In this document: piece by piece, positions 25,611 through 33,912 of the stretch
How positions within the stretch are numbered: the first letter of the stretch is position 1
Layout: each line of letters starts with the position of its first letter
Assembly: GCA_937927725.1 (NCBI GenBank)
Contig: CALBSE010000028.1
Coordinates: 1-46,556, forward strand
Source: an uncultured Actinomycetes bacterium
GTDB lineage: Bacteria; Actinomycetota; Acidimicrobiia; Acidimicrobiales; Acidimicrobilacustridaceae
Direction: 5' to 3'
DNA length: 46,556 nt
Translations under genes and position numbers: made by a program
The notes under the pieces: model-generated
Told to the model about the DNA's origin: nothing
Database searches by the model: none
Seen by the model: only the letters and a program-made list of their open reading frames with translations

Positions 25611-27248
25611 ATGGCTGACTTCGTACATCAGGACCTTCTTCCCCTCGGACCAGATACCACCGAATACCGACTGCTCACGACTGAGGGTGTCGAGACAGTA
25701 GAAACTCCCGTCGGAAACTTTCTCCGTGTGTCACCCGATGCAATCACGACGCTCACCTCGGCTGCGATGTTCGAGATTGCGCATTATTTGCGCACGCCCC
25801 ACCTCGCACAACTCGCGAAAATCCTTGATGATCCCGAAGCGTCGGGCAACGACCGATTCGTCGCGTTAGATCTGCTTCGCAACGCAAATATCGCTGCAAG
25901 CGGAATTCTCCCAGGTTGCCAAGACACAGGTACGGCAATCGTCAAGGCGAAACGCGGACAGTTCGTTCTCACCGAAGGCAACGACGAGGCCGCGATTTCG
26001 CGAGGGGTCTATGACACCTACAAATCCGACAACCTTCGCTACTCACAAATGGCACCTCTTGACATGTATCGAGAGGTCAACACCGGCACCAACCTTCCAG
26101 CAGAAATTGAAATAGCAGCAGTCGATGGCGACGCCTACAAATTCTTCTTTATGGCCAAAGGCGGCGGCTCCGCGAACAAGAGCTACTTATTCCAAGAAAC
26201 CAAGGCCGTTCTTAATCCGACTTCGATGCTCAAGTTCATCGCCGAGAAGATGGACCTCCTGGGCACTTCTGCCTGTCCCCCGTACCACCTTGCTGTGGTT
26301 GTCGGCGGAACCTCAGCCGAGTTCGCTCTGAAGACCGCAAAGATGGCGTCGACGAAATATCTCGATGCGCTTCCGTTCGAGGGAAATGAATTCGGCCAAG
26401 GTTTCCGTGACCTCGAACTTGAAGCCGAATTCCTGAAAGTCTCACAACAGTCAGGCATCGGTGCGCAGTTTGGCGGCAAATACTTCTGCCATGACGTTCG
26501 TGTCGTCCGACTTCCCCGCCATGGCGCCTCGTGCCCGGTCGCTATCGCCGTTTCATGCGCCGCCGATCGACAGGCGCTGGGCAAGATCACCGCTGACGGC
26601 ATTTTCCTTGAACAACTTGAGCATGACCCCGCGCAGTTCCTTCCCGAGGTGACAGACACCATCCTCGGAGGTGACGTAGTCGCGATCGACCTCAACCGAC
26701 CCATGTCGGAGATCCGTCAGATGCTTTCGAAGTTGCCGATCAAGACTCGGCTGAGCCTTAGCGGACCAATGGTCGTGGCTCGCGACATCGCCCATGCCAA
26801 GTTGAAAGAGCGCATCGACGCCGGCGAGGGTCTTCCGCAGTATCTGAAGGATCACTGCGTGTACTACGCCGGGCCCGCAAAGACTCCCGAGGGTTACGCA
26901 TCGGGATCATTCGGGCCCACAACTGCGGGCCGCATGGATTCCTACGTCGATCTTTTCCAAGCGAACGGTGGCAGCTTCGTCATGTTGGCGAAGGGCAACC
27001 GCTCGAAGGCCGTCACCGATGCGTGTAACCGTCATGGCGGTTTCTACCTCGGATCAATCGGTGGACCAGCAGCGCGACTGGCCCAGGACTGCATCAAATC
27101 GGTCGAGGTACTTGAGTACCCCGAACTGGGCATGGAAGCAGTTTGGAAGATCGAAGTTGAAGACTTCCCCGCTTTTGTGGTCGTCGACGACAAGGGAAAT
27201 GACTTCTTCGAGGAAGTCATTAAGAGCCGTCCTGTCACGCTGAGCTAG
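25611..27248 (+). CDS. fumA: Class I fumarate hydratase (4Fe-4S)
   Basis: 545 residues, a full-length fused class I fumarase interconverting fumarate and (S)-malate in the TCA cycle. The three cluster cysteines can be placed as C103 (ILPGCQDTG), C222 (TSACPPYHL) and C316 (AVSCAAD); their spacing of 119 and 94 residues equals that of C105/C224/C318 in E. coli FumA. The beta domain carries SLSGPMVVARDIAHAKL, YYAGPAKTPEG and SFGPTTAGRMD with the substrate-binding residues. Oxygen-sensitive enzyme type. Monocistronic by layout: own -10 box, and a weak hairpin after the stop. Symbol is by family; the FumB branch is not excluded. Confidence 0.93.
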   Translation: MADFVHQDLLPLGPDTTEYRLLTTEGVETVETPVGNFLRVSPDAITTLTSAAMFEIAHYLRTPHLAQLAKILDDPEASGNDRFVALDLLRNANIAASGILPGCQDTGTAIVKAKRGQFVLTEGNDEAAISRGVYDTYKSDNLRYSQMAPLDMYREVNTGTNLPAEIEIAAVDGDAYKFFFMAKGGGSANKSYLFQETKAVLNPTSMLKFIAEKMDLLGTSACPPYHLAVVVGGTSAEFALKTAKMASTKYLDALPFEGNEFGQGFRDLELEAEFLKVSQQSGIGAQFGGKYFCHDVRVVRLPRHGASCPVAIAVSCAADRQALGKITADGIFLEQLEHDPAQFLPEVTDTILGGDVVAIDLNRPMSEIRQMLSKLPIKTRLSLSGPMVVARDIAHAKLKERIDAGEGLPQYLKDHCVYYAGPAKTPEGYASGSFGPTTAGRMDSYVDLFQANGGSFVMLAKGNRSKAVTDACNRHGGFYLGSIGGPAARLAQDCIKSVEVLEYPELGMEAVWKIEVEDFPAFVVVDDKGNDFFEEVIKSRPVTLS

Positions 27249-27259
27249 CCCCAGTCGGC

Positions 27260-27281
27260 AACCTGAGATTTCTCTTGGGTT
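27260..27281 (+). terminator. Weak hairpin after fumarase
   Basis: AACCTGAGA, loop TTTC, TCTTGGGTT: nine pairs, two of them G-U, 12 nt after the stop. No T-run follows, so at best a partial terminator. Confidence 0.3.
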
Positions 27282-27294
27282 CGCCTTACCGTCA

Positions 27295-27322
27295 TTGGAC
27301 GTACACCTGACGTTTCTAGCGT
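27295..27322 (+). promoter_or_regulatory. Promoter of the NlpC/P60 gene
   Basis: -35 TTGGAC (27295-27300), 16-nt spacer, -10 TAGCGT (27317-27322). Predicted start near 27329, giving a 30-nt leader that contains an 11-codon open frame (27333-27368). Confidence 0.5.
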
Positions 27323-27358
27323 CGGGGGCTGCATGGTCTCCTCAATGGGCGCCCGACG

Positions 27359-28906
27359 ATGGTTCTGAAACGACTCGCCTCCGTCCCACTCGCGCTCGTC
27401 GTCGCTGCCACATTTACGCTGGCGAGTGCACGATTGGCAACGGCTGGCACTCAGTTATCCATTCCGGACGCGCTGACCCAGTACGAGGCTCGCCTCGGTC
27501 CGCTTGTCAGCGCGATCGGAGAGTTTCAGGATGCCCAACGCCTCCATCGCGACGTGAGTGATCGCGTCGTGGCGGGTTCCACTCATTTGGACTCGGCCCT
27601 GCGTTCACGCGATGAGGACCGAGCAAAATTCTCCGCTCTCGCTGTCTACGCGTACATGGACAGAGGCGCTCGAGGCGACGAGGCCGAAGTTGGATCCCAG
27701 CAGGGCGTTGCACTCGCATCTTCTCGACTTCGCGCTGATGAGCGCGAAGTTCGAACCGCTCAAACTGAAATCAATGACGCTCTCTCCTCCGAGGCCAAGG
27801 CGGCAGACAATGAGGATCGAGCACAGTCGAAAGTGGTGAAACTCGAACGTCAGATCGGAACTGAGCTCACTACTCTTGAAGATTCCCTCAAGGAGCGCGC
27901 CGCAACGCTTCCCGGACCCGCTTACAGCGCGTACCTGCGTGCCTCAGCATTTTTGAAACAGGCAGACCCAACCTGTGACGTTCCTGCTGCACTTTTCGTA
28001 GGCATCGGACGGATCATGAGTAATCACGGACGAGTAGCAGGATCGGAACTTTCTGCCGCCGCTCTCACTTCGAACCGGTTAATTGGCCTCGCCGGAATTC
28101 CGACAGCCGACCACGACTATGGAATTGTTGACCAGTCGCCGAACGAAGATACTCGCGTGGGACCACTTCAAGTGCTTCCCAGTCAGTGGCTGGAATTTGC
28201 GCCAGTCAACGTCATTGAATCCTCTCCAGAATGGCTTTATTCATCAGCGATCGTCGCCGGTCGCGTGCTTTGTTCAACACACGCTGATCTCAGCACCGAC
28301 GAAGGAGTGCATCGGGCCCTCACGACGTTCACCGGCAACTCCTCTCTCACCGAAGCGATACTCGGCTCCGCACGACAAATCGCGAGAGGCGCCGATATCG
28401 GTTTCGGCAAGATCCCTGCAGACGCTCGAGTACTTTCCGCCTTCGACCACCTCGAGCCTTCCGCTTTCGATAGTGGTTCCACCGAAACATCTCGGGCTGC
28501 ACTCATTTCATGGTCGCAGCAGCGACTCGGAACACCCTATTCACAGTGTCTCGGGGCCGATGCTCGCCCCGAAGACCCGGAATGTCCTCCGGGCACGAAC
28601 AGATTTGGCCTGGGATTCTTTGACTGTTCGGGTTTTGTGAGTGCAGCGTACGCGTCGGTAGGCCTCGCTCTTCCAACGACCACCGATGCGATGCTGCTCG
28701 ATAGAGCGTTCAACGACCTCAAGGTGGGAGACGAGTACGACGCCGAGAACGACCTCGCTGGCGATGTGCTTCTGATGGATGGACACGTCGCCCTCTCGCT
28801 CGGCAACGGATCGATCATTCATGCAAGCGGCGGTCAGTTGACCGAGGAAGTGTTGCCCGCATGGGTGCGCAACGGAATCCTCGGCGTGTACCGACCGCTC
28901 CCCTAA
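27359..28906 (+). CDS. Secreted NlpC/P60 peptidase with coiled coil and degenerate transglycosylase-like domain
   Basis: 515 residues; the ATG at 27359 is the only good in-frame start. Signal peptide 1-29 (KRLASVPLALVVAATFTLA, cleavage near ATAG). Residues 40-185 form a RipA/CwlO-like coiled coil. Residues 195-345 align with actinobacterial lytic transglycosylase domains (ALFVGIGRIMSNHG, then RVGPLQVLPSQW), but the catalytic Glu is Met220. Residues 380-515 are NlpC/P60 with Cys423 (DCSGF), His476 (DGHVAL) and His488 (IIHAS), a complete triad. The enzyme should cut peptide stems of peptidoglycan outside the cell, for daughter separation or remodelling. It converges on the acyl-CoA ligase gene. 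Confidence 0.9.
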   Translation: MVLKRLASVPLALVVAATFTLASARLATAGTQLSIPDALTQYEARLGPLVSAIGEFQDAQRLHRDVSDRVVAGSTHLDSALRSRDEDRAKFSALAVYAYMDRGARGDEAEVGSQQGVALASSRLRADEREVRTAQTEINDALSSEAKAADNEDRAQSKVVKLERQIGTELTTLEDSLKERAATLPGPAYSAYLRASAFLKQADPTCDVPAALFVGIGRIMSNHGRVAGSELSAAALTSNRLIGLAGIPTADHDYGIVDQSPNEDTRVGPLQVLPSQWLEFAPVNVIESSPEWLYSSAIVAGRVLCSTHADLSTDEGVHRALTTFTGNSSLTEAILGSARQIARGADIGFGKIPADARVLSAFDHLEPSAFDSGSTETSRAALISWSQQRLGTPYSQCLGADARPEDPECPPGTNRFGLGFFDCSGFVSAAYASVGLALPTTTDAMLLDRAFNDLKVGDEYDAENDLAGDVLLMDGHVALSLGNGSIIHASGGQLTEEVLPAWVRNGILGVYRPLP

Positions 28907-28913
28907 CGGGACC

Positions 28914-30485
28914 TCACGAACGTGGAGCTGGGCTCCATGGCTTGTCTCGGTACATGTCACGAAGATCCTGCTTGAGGACCTTGCGCAACGTTTGATTGCG
29001 AGGGAGTTCGTCGACAACTTCGAGCTGCTCTGGAATCTTTTGCACCATGAGGTCGGCACCTTTGAGGTACGCGACCATCTCAGCGAACTCGATGTCTTCG
29101 GTTCCGGGCGCACGCTCAACGACTGCACACACTCGTTCGCCACGCTCCTTATCAGGAAGACCAATGACTGCGACGTCTCCGACCTTGGGGTGTTGGTAAA
29201 GGAGATCTTCGATCTCCTTCGCCGAAATGTTCTCGCCCTTCCGAATAATGACGTCCTTGAGGCGACCTGTGAGCACGACGTGGCCATCAGCGTCGAGATG
29301 GCCGACATCGCCAGTTCGGAACCAACCGTCTGCATCAAATGCGTCAGCATTCAACGAAGGATCGGTATACCCCTTGAAGACCATCGGCCCCTTCAGGCGA
29401 ACTTCACCGTCCTCTCCTTGCGATGCAACGGCTCCTTCAAGCGTGACGATGCGAATTTCACACGCAGTTACCGGCTTGCCATCGGTGTACATGAGTTGTG
29501 CTTCGGTGTCTTCCGGCCCGCCCTGGGCAATCATCGGACATTCGGTCATTCCGTAGCCATGACAAACAGGGATACCCATTTCGGCCATGACTTCGACGTA
29601 CATCTCAGGTGGCTTTGGTGCACCGCCACCAGAGAGCAACCGGAGGGACGGAATGATCTTCACGTCGGGTTGCGTGCGTTGCTTGGCCAAATACATCTGG
29701 TAAAAGGCGGGACCGCCGCCGGCCATTGTTGCTCCCTTACGGGCAAACAATTCGACAGCAACGTCTAAAGAGAACGCCTCGATGAGCACGGCACCACAAC
29801 CGCGGTACAGGAGCATCATCAGGTAATCGGGGCCGGCGATATGTGCGTACGGGAACGCGATGGAACCAATGTCATCAGCAGTCAGTTGGACAGCGTTCGC
29901 GAGACCGAATCCGCCGGCCATAAGAGTGCCATCGGTGTGGCGTACGCCCTTTGGAGCCGATGTCGTGCCTGAGGTGTAGTAGATCCAACGAACTTCGTCG
30001 CCATCTGTGGGAGCCGGAGGAAGCGTGTACGGCTCAGCCTGAGGCAGCTCGTCATACGCGATCATCACCGTGGGTTCAATGCCGAGATCGTCCATGATGC
30101 GGCCAGCCATCGCGTTGAAATCGAAGCCATTCCAATCACCTGGGATCAGGAAGTACTCGGCGTCGGTTTGTTGAAGGACGAAACCAACTTCACGGTCGCG
30201 ATAGATGGGGATGATCGGGTTCTGCACGGCGCCAATTCGAGCGAGCGCAAGCGATGTGATGACTGTTTCAATACGAGTCGGAAGTTGCCACGTGACACGG
30301 GAGCCATGACGCATTCCGAACTCGTGGAATCCGGCGGCGACGCGTTCGGAGATATCGCGGAGTTCTTTGAACGTGATCTCGCGATTGTCTTCGATAAGCG
30401 CGACGACATCGGGGGTTGCTGCGGCACGAGCCTCAACCAATTCCCACATCGTTGATGCCTGTTCGATTGACGTCACTTCAGCCAC
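28914..30485 (-). CDS. AMP-dependent acyl-CoA synthetase/ligase
   Basis: 523-residue ANL-superfamily ligase that adenylates a carboxylic acid and transfers it to CoA. Seen: P-loop YYTSGTTSAPKGVRH (169-183), A5 motif HGYGMTECP, A7 GWFRTGD, A8 hinge GRLKDVIIRKGENI, and a C-terminal LPRNQTLRKVLK segment in which the usual G before the catalytic Lys is Arg but a Lys is kept. GTG start at 30485 has GAGGAGG a few bases upstream. Sequence style fits medium- or branched-acid ligases of sterol, terpenoid or aromatic catabolism. Divergent from the alcohol dehydrogenase gene at 30581, probably the same pathway. Confidence 0.9.
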   Translation of the reverse strand: MAEVTSIEQASTMWELVEARAAATPDVVALIEDNREITFKELRDISERVAAGFHEFGMRHGSRVTWQLPTRIETVITSLALARIGAVQNPIIPIYRDREVGFVLQQTDAEYFLIPGDWNGFDFNAMAGRIMDDLGIEPTVMIAYDELPQAEPYTLPPAPTDGDEVRWIYYTSGTTSAPKGVRHTDGTLMAGGFGLANAVQLTADDIGSIAFPYAHIAGPDYLMMLLYRGCGAVLIEAFSLDVAVELFARKGATMAGGGPAFYQMYLAKQRTQPDVKIIPSLRLLSGGGAPKPPEMYVEVMAEMGIPVCHGYGMTECPMIAQGGPEDTEAQLMYTDGKPVTACEIRIVTLEGAVASQGEDGEVRLKGPMVFKGYTDPSLNADAFDADGWFRTGDVGHLDADGHVVLTGRLKDVIIRKGENISAKEIEDLLYQHPKVGDVAVIGLPDKERGERVCAVVERAPGTEDIEFAEMVAYLKGADLMVQKIPEQLEVVDELPRNQTLRKVLKQDLRDMYRDKPWSPAPRS

Positions 30486-30549
30486 GGATTCCTCCTCGTT
30501 GGGGACGACCTATCTTGCCCCGTTCGCACCGGCCAAATCACCACCGGGC

Positions 30550-30559
30550 GAGAATTCTC
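30550..30559. promoter_or_regulatory. Palindrome GAGAATTCTC between ligase and dehydrogenase genes
   Basis: Perfect 10-bp palindrome in the 95-bp divergent region, 21 nt before the dehydrogenase ATG. Size and symmetry suit a MarR-type half-operator, and a MarR gene is encoded about 1 kb away. Confidence 0.3.
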
Positions 30560-30580
30560 CGGCCATGTCAGGATGAGCCC

Positions 30581-31630
30581 ATGTCCGAAATGATGAAGGC
30601 CTTCCGTATCGTCGAATGGGAGCACCCTCCCGAATTGACCGAAGCCCCTATTCCAACGCCCGGACCGGGCGAAGTACTGGTCAAGGTCGCGGGCAATGGC
30701 CTGTGTCACTCCGATGTCGGCATGGCATTGGCCCCCGCTGCGTTCATGGAGCCTTTGGGCTGGAGGGTCCCGTTCACCCTTGGTCACGAAGTTGGCGGTC
30801 ATGTCGCTGCATTGGGCCCCGGTGCGCTTGGTTTCGCGGTCGGCGACGCCGTTGCGGTCATCAGCCCTCATTCCTGCGGTCACTGCATCTGGTGCGCCCG
30901 CGGCCAGGACAACAACTGTGACGATTCAATCGTCGGACGTGGCTACGGAATCGACGGTGGTCTCGCTCGATATGTACTGGTCGCAACGACCCGCGAACTC
31001 GTAAAGCTCAACTCCCTCGATCCCGTCATCGCTGGGCCCCTGACCGATGCGGGAGCAACCTCGTACCACGCCGTGAAGCGAAGCCTTCCAAGAATCCCAC
31101 CGGGCGGTACCGCAGTCGTGATTGGCGCTGGCGGACTCGGCGCCTACGCGATTCAGTATCTACTCGCACTCACGAGCGCACGGGTCGTTGCCATCGACGT
31201 TTCCACCGATCGCTTGGCCTACGCCACTGAACTTGGAGCACACGACGTCCTCGAAGGAGTCAATGACGACACAACCACCGAGTTGCACCGCCTCCTTGGT
31301 GGTGGAGCAAACGCAGTGTTCGATTTTGTGGGTATCGACCAAACAATCACCCACGGTCTCCAGAGCACCGGAAAAGCCGGCGCCTACGCACTCGTCGGGG
31401 CAGGGAACGGTTCCTTACGCGGAACAATGTTCGACAAGCTGCCCCGGGACGGCGAAGTCTTTTCCTTCCAAGCGCCAACAATCGCCGACACTCTCGAGGT
31501 CATCGCACTCGCCGAGAGCGGCAAGCTCCGCGTCGATGTCGATCTCTTTCCGCTCGATCGCGTTGCCGAGGCCTACGAGAAAATGGAACGCGGCGAACTA
31601 CGGGGACGGGCAGTCGTCATCCCTGACTGA
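30581..31630 (+). CDS. Zinc-dependent alcohol dehydrogenase (MDR family)
   Basis: 349 residues from the ATG at 30581 (CAGGATGAG upstream); the longer open frame reads back through the divergent ligase start. Catalytic zinc: Cys42 (CHSD) and His69 (GHEVGGH). Structural zinc: C99, C102, C105, C113 (CGHCIWCARGQDNNC). NAD(P) fold: VVIGAGGLGAYAIQYL. The fusion of both zinc sites marks a classical MDR alcohol dehydrogenase; closest style is the NDMA/benzyl-alcohol or secondary-alcohol branch. It probably oxidises an alcohol intermediate before CoA activation by the divergent ligase. The stop lies 14 nt from the convergent MarR gene's stop. Confidence 0.92.
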   Translation: MSEMMKAFRIVEWEHPPELTEAPIPTPGPGEVLVKVAGNGLCHSDVGMALAPAAFMEPLGWRVPFTLGHEVGGHVAALGPGALGFAVGDAVAVISPHSCGHCIWCARGQDNNCDDSIVGRGYGIDGGLARYVLVATTRELVKLNSLDPVIAGPLTDAGATSYHAVKRSLPRIPPGGTAVVIGAGGLGAYAIQYLLALTSARVVAIDVSTDRLAYATELGAHDVLEGVNDDTTTELHRLLGGGANAVFDFVGIDQTITHGLQSTGKAGAYALVGAGNGSLRGTMFDKLPRDGEVFSFQAPTIADTLEVIALAESGKLRVDVDLFPLDRVAEAYEKMERGELRGRAVVIPD

Positions 31631-31644
31631 TCCATACTGCCAAT

Positions 31645-32151
31645 TTAATCGCCGTCAGTTTGCAGATACGGCGTCGCTTGAAGATCGTCAACGAGACGCA
31701 ACATCAATCTTCCGAGTTGTTCGCGCTCTTCAGGTGTCCAATCGACAAGGGCCCGAGAGAGTTGGGCACCGCGAACTCGCTCGAAGCGATGAGCCATCGC
31801 CCGACCCTCTGGTGTCGCAACGACCAGAACAATGCTCCCATGTTGAGGACTCGAGCGCCGTTCAACGAGTCCCTCTTCCTCGAGAACACGAATTTGCCGA
31901 CTCACAGCCCCAGTGTCCATACGAGCGGCTCGAGCCAAATCGCCAACTGGCAATGGGTCGCGATCACCAAGGGCTCGCAAAACATTCATCGCCTGCTGCG
32001 GAAGAGCGACGCGTGCAGCACCGGCCATACCGGCGTGCACGCGTCGGCTCGACAGCAACCGTTGCAATCGGGTCAGCCCCAATCGCACTGACTGCAATTG
32101 CGCCTCAATATCGTCCTGGTCGTCCAGGTGTTCTTGGTCGCCCACGGACAT
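31645..32151 (-). CDS. MarR-family transcriptional regulator
   Basis: 168 residues. Winged helix-turn-helix of the MarR family: PLPVGDLARAARMDTGAVSRQIRVLEEEGLV is the HTH (about residues 66-96) and RRSSPQHGSIVLVVATPEG is the wing. The dimerisation helices at both ends are present. ATG at 32151 is only 5 nt after the amidohydrolase stop and has no ribosome site, so it should be translated by coupling. Local regulators of this family respond to aromatic or CoA-thioester ligands; nearby palindromes (30550-30559, 35104-35118, 41271-41289) are candidate targets, unproven. Confidence 0.88.
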   Translation of the reverse strand: MSVGDQEHLDDQDDIEAQLQSVRLGLTRLQRLLSSRRVHAGMAGAARVALPQQAMNVLRALGDRDPLPVGDLARAARMDTGAVSRQIRVLEEEGLVERRSSPQHGSIVLVVATPEGRAMAHRFERVRGAQLSRALVDWTPEEREQLGRLMLRLVDDLQATPYLQTDGD

Positions 32152-32156
32152 TGAAA

Positions 32157-33353
32157 CTAGGCGCGTTGAAACGCTGGACTCTGATGATCTGGAACAACGT
32201 CAAGCGGAACGGCAATCTCCGCAACCGTCGGACCGATTTTGTCGGCGATGGGCTGCAATGCCGCTACGTCGATGTCGTACACACCTGCCGCATTGTCGGC
32301 CAGCACTTTCCGAAGGTCAGATTCGCTCCAACCCTTGAAACTGTGACGAATCGATTCGATGCTGAACGGCGAACATGCTTCGTTATGTGGGTAGTCACTC
32401 CCCCACATGCACTTGTCGATACCGATCTCGTGGAATGTCGCTGCCTCGCCAGGGGACGGGAAACTTGACCCCAAGAAGCAATTGCGCTTGAAATAATCAC
32501 TGGGCTTGTGCGGGAGTACGCCAGATGCAGGCATTCCGATTTCACCGATGCGTCCGCGGACCATCTGAGCGTGCAGCCCGTCCATTCGTTCCAGCACCGG
32601 CGGCACCCATGACGCTCCCTGTTCGGTCATAACGAACTTGAGACCCGGGAAACGCTCAAACACACCGGACATCGTGAGATGCCACAGCGCGCGGTTCGCG
32701 AAGAACGGAGCCTCAAGAACGAACATCGTGATGGCGGCGTCGTGATTGCCGTAATTCGGAATGCCACTACCGCCAGCGTGATGAGTGATCGACATATCAA
32801 GGTCTTGGCACGTGGCCCACAACGGGTCATAGATCGAGGAAAACAGCGGATCGATCCATGGGGTATCTGGTGAAACGCCAGGGAGAAGAATGCCCTTGAG
32901 CCCGTTCTCCTTTGCCCACTTCACATCCTTGATGGCTTCGTCGACATCGTTGAGCGCGATCTGGGCGAGGCCGACACGACGCAGCGGGGCCTCGGCCACG
33001 AAATCGAGGAGCCAACGATTGTGAGCACGAAGCCCGGCAATCCGCTTCGGAAAATCTTCCGGCGACGGTGCCGGAGCGATAACAACGCCGGTTGGGAAAA
33101 ACGGTGGAACCGTATTCGGAAAGAGAATCTCGCACGCGGTGCCTTCAGCGTCGAGGTCGGCGAGGCGGCGTTCTGTATCCCAGTTGCGGGTACGTCCATC
33201 GTCCTGAAGGTCGCGGAACGGATTGGAGTACTTACCCCTCCAAGCATCGAACTCATCTCGCCACTCGGGGTCGAGATACTCGCGGTACTGCGCGTGACTG
33301 CCACCGGCATGTCCGTCTGCAGAGATGATCACGTAATGGTCATTCGGGGCCAT
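32157..33353 (-). CDS. Amidohydrolase-2 family metal-dependent hydrolase/decarboxylase
   Basis: 398-residue TIM-barrel protein of the Amidohydro_2 family, which includes ACMS decarboxylase, gamma-resorcylate decarboxylase and 4-oxalomesaconate hydratase. Metal-site landmarks: His15 (ISADGHAGG, the HxH motif reduced to DGH), His191/His192 (SITHHAGG), a His-to-Glu region (VMTEQGASWVP), and the terminal Asp in MWGSDYPHNEA. ATG at 33353 is preceded by AAAGGAG. Many close relatives in Actinomycetota sit in steroid or aromatic catabolic clusters, where they may hydrate, decarboxylate or hydrolyse ring-cleavage products. It is followed by the MarR gene in one transcript. Confidence 0.88.
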   Translation of the reverse strand: MAPNDHYVIISADGHAGGSHAQYREYLDPEWRDEFDAWRGKYSNPFRDLQDDGRTRNWDTERRLADLDAEGTACEILFPNTVPPFFPTGVVIAPAPSPEDFPKRIAGLRAHNRWLLDFVAEAPLRRVGLAQIALNDVDEAIKDVKWAKENGLKGILLPGVSPDTPWIDPLFSSIYDPLWATCQDLDMSITHHAGGSGIPNYGNHDAAITMFVLEAPFFANRALWHLTMSGVFERFPGLKFVMTEQGASWVPPVLERMDGLHAQMVRGRIGEIGMPASGVLPHKPSDYFKRNCFLGSSFPSPGEAATFHEIGIDKCMWGSDYPHNEACSPFSIESIRHSFKGWSESDLRKVLADNAAGVYDIDVAALQPIADKIGPTVAEIAVPLDVVPDHQSPAFQRA

Positions 33354-33486
33354 GTGTTGCTCCTTTGTACCTAGGACGCGAGTTCGACTCGCTGGATTGT
33401 GAGGCCGAACGTGCCGGCTCCTGCGACCCTACGCCTAAGTGTTGATCCAGTCAAGGGTCTAGCAAGACTGAGCGCGGCGAGGTCGG

Positions 33487-33912
33487 TTACCCGACCAATT
33501 GAAAGTACGGGAGCACGATGTCGTCGGCCCCGCCGCTGTTGTGAAAGACGACCTCCACTGCTTTGCCGATGGCAACCGCATCGTCCTCGCATCCAACCAG
33601 GTTGGACAGAACGTTCCAACCCTCTTCCATCGTGACGATGATCGGCACGTACGGCGTCACGAAGGCGGGGGTAACCGGACGCCAGACACGCGTCCAGCTG
33701 TAGATCTCACCCCTGCCCGAGCTGTCCACCCATTCAAGCGACCTTGATGCACATGCGGCACACAACAACGCTGGTGTGTGTGTCGGTGCACCGCAGTCGA
33801 GACAGCGCTGGAAGCGCAGGACGCCTTCGCGACAGCCTTGCCAATAGGGCTCGGAGATCGGTCCCGGCACCGGAAGCGGAATATCGCCTGATTGCGGAAT
33901 CAGCAAACTCAT
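33487..33912 (-). CDS. DUF35 (zinc-ribbon/OB-fold) CoA-binding protein
   Basis: 141 residues. Zinc ribbon with C37, C40, C51, C54 (CLDCGAPTHTPALLCAAC), then an OB fold starting near GRGEIYSWTRVWRP. DUF35 proteins pair with thiolase-fold enzymes and bind the acyl-CoA; in sterol side-chain loss they activate the aldolase Ltp2. Here the ATG at 33912 overlaps the stop of the thiolase-fold gene by 4 nt, making a tight pair. The C-terminal part is short compared with fused ChsH2-type proteins (no hydratase domain). A 133-bp gap then leads to the amidohydrolase gene; it holds that gene's AAAGGAG site and nothing else seen. Confidence 0.9.
   Translation of the reverse strand: MSLLIPQSGDIPLPVPGPISEPYWQGCREGVLRFQRCLDCGAPTHTPALLCAACASRSLEWVDSSGRGEIYSWTRVWRPVTPAFVTPYVPIIVTMEEGWNVLSNLVGCEDDAVAIGKAVEVVFHNSGGADDIVLPYFQLVG

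Noticed and set aside
28992..29768. 258-codon plus-strand open frame
   Set aside because: Antisense to the acyl-CoA ligase, no motif, no promoter or ribosome site.
31122..32468. 448-codon plus-strand open frame
   Set aside because: It covers the dehydrogenase out of frame, then the MarR and amidohydrolase genes antisense. Those genes have clear motifs; this frame has none.
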